DNA from: Clarkia xantiana subsp. parviflora
Taxonomy: Eukaryota > Streptophyta > Magnoliopsida > Myrtales > Onagraceae
DNA length: 64,000 nt
Direction: 5' to 3'
Assembly (NCBI GenBank): GCA_036873135.1
Contig: JAPTYO010000046.1
Span: forward strand, 61,186 to 125,185
Below are positions 56,766-64,000 of the stretch, one piece after another. Position 1 is the stretch's first letter. Each line of letters starts with the position of its first letter. Below the pieces are notes generated by a model. The model saw nothing but the letters and a program-made list of their open reading frames with translations. It ran no database searches and was not told the DNA's origin. The position numbers and the translations under genes were made by a program.

Positions 56766-57286
56766 TAGGCTTGGGCATAAAAACCGGTCCGGGCGGACTG
56801 GTTCGGAACTGGTCTGGAACCGGACCGTTTGGAACCGGTCCGGAGTGGACCGGTCCAAATTGGACTGGTTTGTAACCCCTAAATTGGAACCAGTCCAAGG
56901 GGTATACCAAACCAGTCCGATAAACCAGTCCGGACCGGACCGGTTTTGAACCGCTTTTTAGTAAAAAAAAAAACGTTTTGACCGAGACTTTTTTTTTATT
57001 AAAAAAAACCGGTTTTGACTAGTTTCTAACCGGTTTCTGACTGGTTTTGACTGGTTTTGGACCGATTTTTATTGATAAAACCGGTCCGACATATAAAACG
57101 GGTCCAGGACTTGTTTTTTTAAAAAACAGTCCGAAACCGGTTCTGGACCGGTTCAAACCAGTCCAGTTTTTTTTAGACCAACCTAAGCAAAAAAAAACCC
57201 TAGTTATTACTGGACCAGACCGTTTAAAACAGTTCCGGTCCGGTCCGGAACCGGTTCGGCCTGAACCGGTTCAGTGCCCACCCCTA
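56766..57286. mobile_element. hAT-like element filled with ACCGGT/GGTCCGG iterations
   Basis: A 521-bp element with perfect 8-bp target duplications acgttgcc (56758-56765 and 57287-57294). Termini taggcttgggca and tgcccacccct(a) form an imperfect inverted repeat of the common TAGGGGTGGGCA type. The whole interior iterates accggtccgg/gaaccggtt words in both orientations. ORFs in it are compositional. Confidence 0.9.
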
Positions 57287-57294
57287 ACGTTGCC

Positions 57295-58025
57295 ACTAAT
57301 GAGAGTGAATACACCAAAAGAATGTAGTGTTAAGTGTACATGTGAGTGGAGTGTACCACATCGATTAGATTAAAAAGTTAGAACACTATATAAGCTTGGT
57401 GGGATACTCCTACTATTACCGATTAGTTTTAGTATGAAATCTCAATAGACATAGGCACAAAGTGGTGAGTCCCAAGTAAATGGTAGAAACACGTGGTACA
57501 TGTTGTTTCGAGTTTGTGATCTGGTTCGTTGCATCGCGCGGCCGCTCTGGTTTGGGAGCTAATGACACTCTCCTAATGATGCTCAGGGCAGACTGAAAAC
57601 CAGTCATACTGCTCTTGGGAGCAACACTCCCTAACCACGACTCGTTCTGAATGTGGAGGAATCATTAATTATCAGTATGCATAGTGCGAGTTGGGTTGTG
57701 ATAACGACCTTAGGCGTAATAGACAGCTTATGTAGCCTCATACATGGTTAGATGTTTTCGTTGAGAGCGTCACATCCCCAGACTCGTGACACTAGCCAAT
57801 TCAAATCTCTTTAGGAGAGCACAAGCCTCCATATTCATGACATTGAAGTTCTGAAATGCTGAGTTCCAGTTCACCATTAAACGTTCTATGATATTGCACG
57901 TGATAATTAGGGAATAAATATATTAATTCATATTAGTCATAAATATTTTTTTAATATATAATCATTATGTATTTTTTTAGTTGTATTGCTATTATATTTT
58001 ATTATTGTACATTCACATATAAATG
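57295..58025. other. Unassigned island of lower AT content
   Basis: About 57480-57890 is GC-richer than its surroundings (gcatcgcgcggccgctctgg, gataacgaccttaggcg, gagcgtcacatccccagac) but has no long ORF, no TIRs and no match I recognise. It may be a decayed retroelement. Confidence 0.35.
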
Positions 58026-58033
58026 TATATATA

Positions 58034-58584
58034 TAGGGGTGAGCGGTTCCGGGTACCCAGTACTTTTAGGGTATCCCAGAACCAGACCAATACTAAACGG
58101 TTCCTAACTTTATTACCCAGAACCGTACCAGAACATTTAGGAACCGGAACCGTACTAGAACCGTTAAGAGCCAATCGGTTCCGGGTACCCGTTAAGGAAC
58201 CGGTTACAAATTTTCAAACTAAATAATATAATTTTAGGTACTAGTTGGAACCGGGTTCTGGATACCCAGTTGGAACCGGGTTCTCGGTAGCCAATTGAAA
58301 CTGAAATTTATGTTATACCAAGTGAATCATAAAAATAATTATAACATTTTCCACAAACCAATTTTAAATTTGTTAAATGTTTAGTGTTTTTTTAATTTAT
58401 ATATATATAACGGTTCCGGTTCCGGGTATTTGGGTACCCGAAAATTTATCCCGGAACCGGAACCGAAAATACCGGTTCTTAAAATTTAATCCCAAAACCG
58501 TACCAGAACCATTTACATCTACCCGGAACCTACCAAATGACCGGTTCCGGTTCCGGTTCCAACTGGGTAATTTGCTCACCCCTA
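58034..58584. mobile_element. hAT-like element filled with GGTTCC/GGAACC iterations
   Basis: Termini taggggtgagc and gctcacccct(a) form a perfect inverted repeat. The flanking octamers (tatatata / tgtatata) differ by one base, as an aged target duplication would. The interior iterates cggttccgggtaccc-type words in both orientations. ~551 bp, non-coding. Confidence 0.85.
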
Positions 58585-58977
58585 TGTATATATACACAAT
58601 TTTAAATAATATAATATACATTATTATTTTCTTATATTAATACAACTCGTTTTATATCTAGAAATGTATTAAGACTATAATAGTTAGTCTTAGTATGCTT
58701 GGCAAAAAAAAAAAGAGCTAGTCTTAGTATGCACCTATCGTCTGAAATAAAAATAACTTGCTATTCATACCTTATATTCATTTTTTCAGTTGAGGCATAT
58801 TATTAGAAAATGAAATGCCCATGAATTAGAACATGATTTGCATGCATGCACATCACATGAGAAGCCAATAATGCATGCATTCATAAATTGCAAAGTGTAA
58901 AAGCATTTTGCCAACAATGCAACTATCATAAAAGACTAACCCTGCATGTTGCTTTAAAAAGAAATTGGGGGTGTAAG

Positions 58978-59733
58978 CAGTGTTATCAGATCGGACCGGA
59001 GGTCGCATCTGTCAACTACCGGTTCTCGGTTCGGCCGGTTTGACCCGTTCCGAACCCGATTCTAGTGTAAAACAGATAGATTTTTACAGAACTAGTAGCA
59101 CAGGTCCTGTAATAAACAGCAGTCATAAAATTCATTAAAATTACAGAAAATACAACATAAATTCATATGGTGAGTTTCAAATGCAGCGTGATGGGGATAG
59201 TAAGCGCGGAATTCATTAATTCAATGAATATCGAAAATCTGACGCAGGGTTTGAGGAAAACCTCGTTTTTTTCCCATATAAATTCAACTGAATGCAGACG
59301 ACGGCTAATAAATTCTTAAATAATGTAAACGAAAACCTTAACCCTGTGAAAGACCCGGAAATAACGATAAAGTCCAAACAAACAGAAATATTATAAAAAG
59401 ACCTGAAAACAGTAAAATGCGGTTTTAACCGTCTAAACAATGAAATTTGACCGTCTAGGCACCGTTTCCGCGTGAAAAACACTATTGGCCCGCCCAAAAT
59501 CCAACACTTGAAAGTCCTGAACCAGAAAATCGCAAAATACTCGAAATTGCAGAATTACTCAATTCCGCCCGCATCAGTTTCCAACCCAACAAACACAATA
59601 AACCCGATTGAATTTTATTTATTTGTTAAGGAATCCGAACCGGCATCCTCCACTTTTGCTTGAATCAGACCGTTAGATGCACCGATTCCGATTCAAACTC
59701 AGTCGGATAATCGGTCCGGTTCTGATAAGACTG
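58978..59733. mobile_element. TIR element with CAGTsTTATCAGA ends
   Basis: The left end cagtgttatcagatcggacc and the right end (inverse) cagtcttatcagaaccggac form an imperfect inverted repeat. The interior near both ends carries cggttctcggttcggccgg-type words. ~756 bp. No clear target duplication, no transposase. CAG termini suggest hAT. Confidence 0.7.
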
Positions 59734-61056
59734 GTTAAGTTGCCACTTGGTAAAAGTGGTATATTTCTATTTGGTTTTTAATTGGGGCAATTTTACGAAT
59801 TGTTTTAATTAAGTTGTACTGTCGACCAGGATTTCTAACCGCCAAATGTAATTCCTTTTTTTGTTCTCTTTTTTGACGCGACTCTACTCGGACAAAAATT
59901 CATTCTGTCCGAGGATGGATCATCACTGACTGTGACTGTCTATAAATAATGCAGGCGGCTGATTCATAATTCTGCAACCTGAGACACTTGCCAGAGAGAA
60001 AGCCCTGAAACTCATTCTCCGTAAAGTAATCTCTTTTTTCTTGCCCCTTTCTGTTGTTTCATCAATGTGCTGCGATTAACTTTCACATTAAGCTAATGTG
60101 ATGAATGATTTTGTAAACCCCAGCCGTGAATTTTGAATTAGTTTTATTTGCACGGCAGTTGTTTGTGTTTTTTCCACAGTGAAGTTTCGCTTATGTATAT
60201 TGTGGCTAAGCTTTTGTATCTAGTCTAGCAGTAAGAGTTGGGATTGGATTGCTCCACAATACACACTGCAATAGGAAATGCCTAAGCTTGCTAGTTCTGT
60301 TCGTTTTGTGAAGATGCTTCATTTGCAATAGGAAATGCAAATTCGTGACTTTCTAAGAGTCGCTTCAGTTGCTGATTCCTTTTTACCCTTCCTCTTCCTG
60401 TGGTGTTTATAACTATTATGTCTTTAACACATAAGTATAGATGTTATGACATTTACGTGTACCGTTGGAAGATTACTACTCTTGAGTTTTAGAGGATCAT
60501 GGAATCCTTCCAAGTTCCAACACAGTTGTTATGGTGCTTTAGTGTGTGCTTGGCTTAATTTTTTTTCCTACTAGAATATGTTTGGTCTAGTATTATGGTA
60601 TGATCATTTCATCGGCTTGATGATACAGTATTTCGGTCATTTCGACTCTGATCGAAGATTTTAAAAAGTCGGATTTGATAATGTCAGTAGAACATTTGTT
60701 AGAAGGCAGTAACTCTTTTCAGCGTTTCTCAAGCTGCCATAATAGTGCATGGTCGTAGTAGAAAGGGGTAATAGTAAGTTTTCTTGTTTTGGCCAGCGTA
60801 GAATAGTAAGTTGGAAAGAGCATTACGGACTTGCATTCAATATCTTGGCATTGTACCAGTTGGTTAATGTTTGGTGGAAGATGCCCTTTGCTTACATCAG
60901 TCTCTATACGTTGTATGAAATTTCTGGAAAAAATCAAACATTTTTTTTCCTATTGTTTGAGTTCTGGAAATTGAATATCTGCACTTCCTCTATATTCCAA
61001 ACGTGTATTTTGTGTTCTAAATTTCACAATAAAATGTTTGTAGCTCCTTGAAGCCA
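59734..61056 (+). promoter_or_regulatory. Promoter, leader exon and leader intron of the SDE5-like gene
   Basis: TATAAATA at 59941-59948 is followed ~30 bp later by a probable leader exon ending CATTCTCC|gtaaag (exon end 60020). A ~1.0 kb leader intron then runs to the acceptor tttgtag (61037-61043). Exon 2 starts at 61044, 13 bp before the ATG. Confidence 0.6.
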
Positions 61057-64000
61057 ATGGAAGACCCTGGTAGAGCAGTGTCTATTAATGGAGATGATGA
61101 AAGGGCACTGAGGGCTCTGATCGAGGCATTCGGCTCCAATATATCTCCAGACCAAATTGTATCCGCGTTTCTCGAAGCCGGGAAGAGGGCAGAAGTGGCT
61201 GGTCAGATTTTGTGTGACATGCTAGGGACATCAAGTAATGAAACTAGCATACAGAATTCTAATCGTGATGTTTCCAGTAAATCATCTTCTATGCCTAGTA
61301 TGTCACAGAAGCTGTCACAAGCAAATGAAAATCCCAGATCTTCAAAGATGAAATGCCCACCAGCTTCAGTTGGTGCTGTATCAAGTTTTCTTGGCAAAGA
61401 TTATATTAGGTCCATACCATTGGCAAGTGGGTCTCGAGAGGCAGAGAAACCAATGAAACTGAATGCAGATTTGTTGCATATGTCTGAAATTTGGGGAGAT
61501 TCTAAGATGGATGCTACTACCAAAGATGACTTCATGCACAAGGAAATGGAAGATTTCCTATTCCAGATTCTTGGAGAAGGTTTCAAGCTTGATAGGAGTA
61601 CAATTGCAGATACTCTAGGTAAGTTCCTATTCCCCATTTCTCTATGAGTGAGTACTAAACTTGCTACCCAAATTTCCAGTTTAAGAAATTGAGCAGATTT
61701 CTCGAAACTTTCTTAGACGTGATCGATTAAAATCTGCCTCAAATTTGAGAAGATTATTTGATCTTTGACAATATGTAAATCTTAGTAACTTGTTTGTTGT
61801 AGGCAAGTTTATAAAAAAGTAGGCTTTGGCATTCATAGATTCAAAGATAATCCGATTGCTCGATTTCATATTGTTTTTTGGACGCGCCTTGCAGTATACC
61901 TGATGCATTATATATATATATACATACTGGTGAATAGCATGTGTAATTCAGGGCTATGCATCTTAAATCTACTTTTCTACTTCTTTTAGAGATGGCGCCA
62001 TGGATACAGTAATGTGTACTATTTCTTGCAACTGGCATTAGGATTGTATTGTTGCAACCATTATATTACAATAATGCGAATGCTGATGGTAATTCAAACT
62101 AATGCAGGTAAATGTGGATATGACATGCAGAAGGTATGACAGGTTTCAATATATCAAGAAAAATCATTGCTATCATTACTGTTCTAATGTACATGAATAA
62201 GCATACGGTAAAATTGGGTTCGCCTTGAACCATATTTAAGCTAACAATAGTTTCTTCAAATCTAAATTTTAGCTGATATTAATTTAGCATTATACCTTTA
62301 ACGAAAACTCAAAATATGCCTATTCGAGATCTCTGCCTTTTTTCCATGTAAAATCTAGTTGTAGAGGTGTATATACATTATTTGGTTTGTCTAATTAATG
62401 CTTACATTTTGTTTTTCCTTTAACAACATTTCCTTCCTGAATCTTTTTTTCCTCCCTTTTATCACCAGAGTCTGGATAAACTGTTCGATCATTCAGTTTC
62501 AGTTATGGACAGGAGGATAAACCAAGTTGAAGACTCTACTCGAAAGGTTGGTGTAATTCTTAATAAAGATTAGCAAAGCAACATGACTATTTATCTAGTT
62601 TCTGTACATGTTTCTATCTAGTTTCTGTACATGTTTCAGCATCTTTCCAATTTTTATGTCGATCTTTTTCATTGGAACGTTATATTTACTCTTTCTTTGG
62701 TTTGACATAAATCAGAACAAAGATTCTCAGACATTTTCTCACCCAAAGAAGATGCAGCAGCAGGAGAGCTCCTCTACAAGGTAGATTATAATAATTCTTC
62801 GGGTTCCAACATAATTTCCTAATCATGCTTTTGCCTTTCTGCTTTCATTTTGCTTTCTACCAGCAAAAAAGAAACATGAAAGTATGTCATTGATAGTATA
62901 AATAGTGAGAATGGTTTGTTCTTGATGATGTAGTGATAGCCGCCGGCTAGCTAGAAACCATCTACAGAAGGAAATTCTCGCATCACTTTTTACTGCTCCT
63001 GAGAGAGATGAGGAATTGCCAGTACCAGTCATCATGAAGAGCACTAAAAAATCTAATATAGCTACTCCTATGGTGGATGAACCTCGCCGTAAAACTCGTG
63101 AAATTAAAACTACTGAGGCAAACACATCCGAATCAGGTATGTAATATTCATCACGTGTTTTTATCCTAAGATAGATAGAGTCTCTATTCAGAAAGGTCTA
63201 GTAAGTAAAATGCTCTAATAACTGCAATATGCTGTATGAGTCTGTTTATGGACTTCCTTAGGCTACTTGCAATTGCGTAATGTGAAATGATGCTTCTGAT
63301 GGTATTTTTCCATTTTAATTGATGTTCTTGCTTGTAAATCCAGTTGAGGATGAGACCTACAAGATTCTTCGGAAGGCTGTGCTGGAACATCGGGATACAA
63401 TGAAAGAGTACTACAAAGCTGTAGGTTAAAATTCTTGAATTCTTCTGTTTTTACTAGCTATATACAAATCTAACATCATAAGTGTTTCACTTTTTGCTCT
63501 AGGCTATTGAGGCTTTTAAGAGGGGTGATCATGATCAAGCAAACAAACTAAAAGAAAAGGTAAGACGCTGCATTTGTTCAGTTTTGTTTGGATTGAATTT
63601 ATGAATATGAAAACACTAGGGAGTGTAAAGCTAATGCATAAAGTTAATGAGAAAATATTGAAAAAATGTATTTTTTGTTGTTGTTGGGGAAATTGGCTAA
63701 GTTTGAAAAACTGTTGCTTGCTTGTGGCAGGGGCGGTTTTTCCAAACTAAGGCTGATGAAGCACATGAAGAGTCAAGTAGAATGACGTTCGGAAATAAGT
63801 TAGTGTTTGTGTTCTGTGCAATTCTCGATTGAATGAATTCGATATCATTCATATAAGTTGTTGTGTATATTTGTTGTAGGAATGAGGAGGAAAGCAGCAG
63901 TGTTATGACACTCGACTTGCATGAGTTTACTCCGAAGGATGCTTTACGATCCTTGAAATTGCACATCTTAAGTCTTGCTGGAACTCAATGTATGTCCACT
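61057..64000 (+). CDS. SDE5-like protein with UBA-like and DUF1771 regions (3' end outside window)
   Basis: Coding exons seen: 61057-61618, 62108-62133 (26 bp), 62469-62546, 62716-62780, 62934-63136, 63344-63420, 63503-63559, 63731-63798, 63880-63989 (donor CAAT|gtatgt). The frame is continuous across all of them. The N-terminus (RALRALIEAFGSNISPDQIVSAFLEA) and a second helical segment (MEDFLFQILGEGFKLDR...CGYDMQKSLDKLFD) look UBA/CUE-like. Then comes a DUF1771-type region (ILRKAVLEHRDTMKEYYKAA, RGDHDQANKLKEKG) and the start of an SMR-like segment (TLDLHEFTPKDALRSLKLHI). This order fits SDE5, a putative RNA-export factor needed for trans-acting siRNA production in Arabidopsis. A related SMR protein is the alternative. 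The gene is truncated by the window edge. Confidence 0.82.

Noticed and set aside
56755..57373. ORFs rich in R, T, G, P at 56755-56949 and 57047-57373
   Set aside because: They are translations of the ACCGGT-type iterations of the hAT-like element and cross its border.
1..64000. CRISPR arrays, operons, ribosomal RNA genes
   Set aside because: None seen. The tandem repeats lack spacer structure and the gene architecture is eukaryotic.

Overview
This is a 64 kb piece of a flowering-plant nuclear chromosome, most likely a eudicot. The evidence is split genes with GT-AG introns, an AT-rich background, proteins that match Arabidopsis-type families end to end, and a dense mix of plant LTR retrotransposons, hAT and Mutator-like non-autonomous elements, and a tRNA-derived SINE. 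The species cannot be named from the sequence.

Layout. 1-6.5 kb is repeat-dominated: a truncated Ty3/gypsy-type gag-protease ORF with what looks like a second, diverged gag half; a 66-bp tandem array; a long inverted-repeat (foldback) element part of which was tandemly duplicated (410 bp); and a MITE. 6.7-30.7 kb is one large plus-strand gene, MOR1/GEM1 (XMAP215/Dis1 family), resolved here into 54 coding exons that sum to 6114 bp (2037 aa) with an unbroken frame. Its introns carry a SINE (intron 6), a 4,019-bp Ty1/copia element in antisense with identical LTRs (intron 30) and a TIR element (intron 53). Two introns are GC-AG.

31.2-36.5 kb is a second repeat-rich gap: a Mutator-like element with 9-bp target duplications, a hAT-like element with 8-bp target duplications, a small single-pass membrane protein gene (minus), a displaced fragment of MOR1 exon 6, and a decayed gypsy chromovirus pol. 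From 36.7 kb follow six ordinary genes: an epoxide hydrolase (+), a CRPK1-like cytoplasmic kinase (-), a TSJT1/aluminium-induced (DUF3700) protein (-), an AIRP2-like RING E3 ligase (+), a cysteine-rich protein with regularly spaced CxxxC motifs (-), and a UBA-like/DUF1771 protein resembling SDE5 that runs off the right edge (+). The gap at 56.7-59.8 kb holds three TIR elements, each packed with a different short iterated motif.

There is no operon-like organisation. The genes are functionally unrelated housekeeping, stress and RNA-silencing genes. Two of them (AIRP2-like and DUF3700) have ABRE/G-box type elements in their proximal upstream regions, which fits the stress or ABA links known for those families. 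The least explained coding feature is the CxxxC-repeat protein at 53.1-56.1 kb. The most unusual mobile elements are the gag-protease-gag' ORF and the gag-less but young copia copy.
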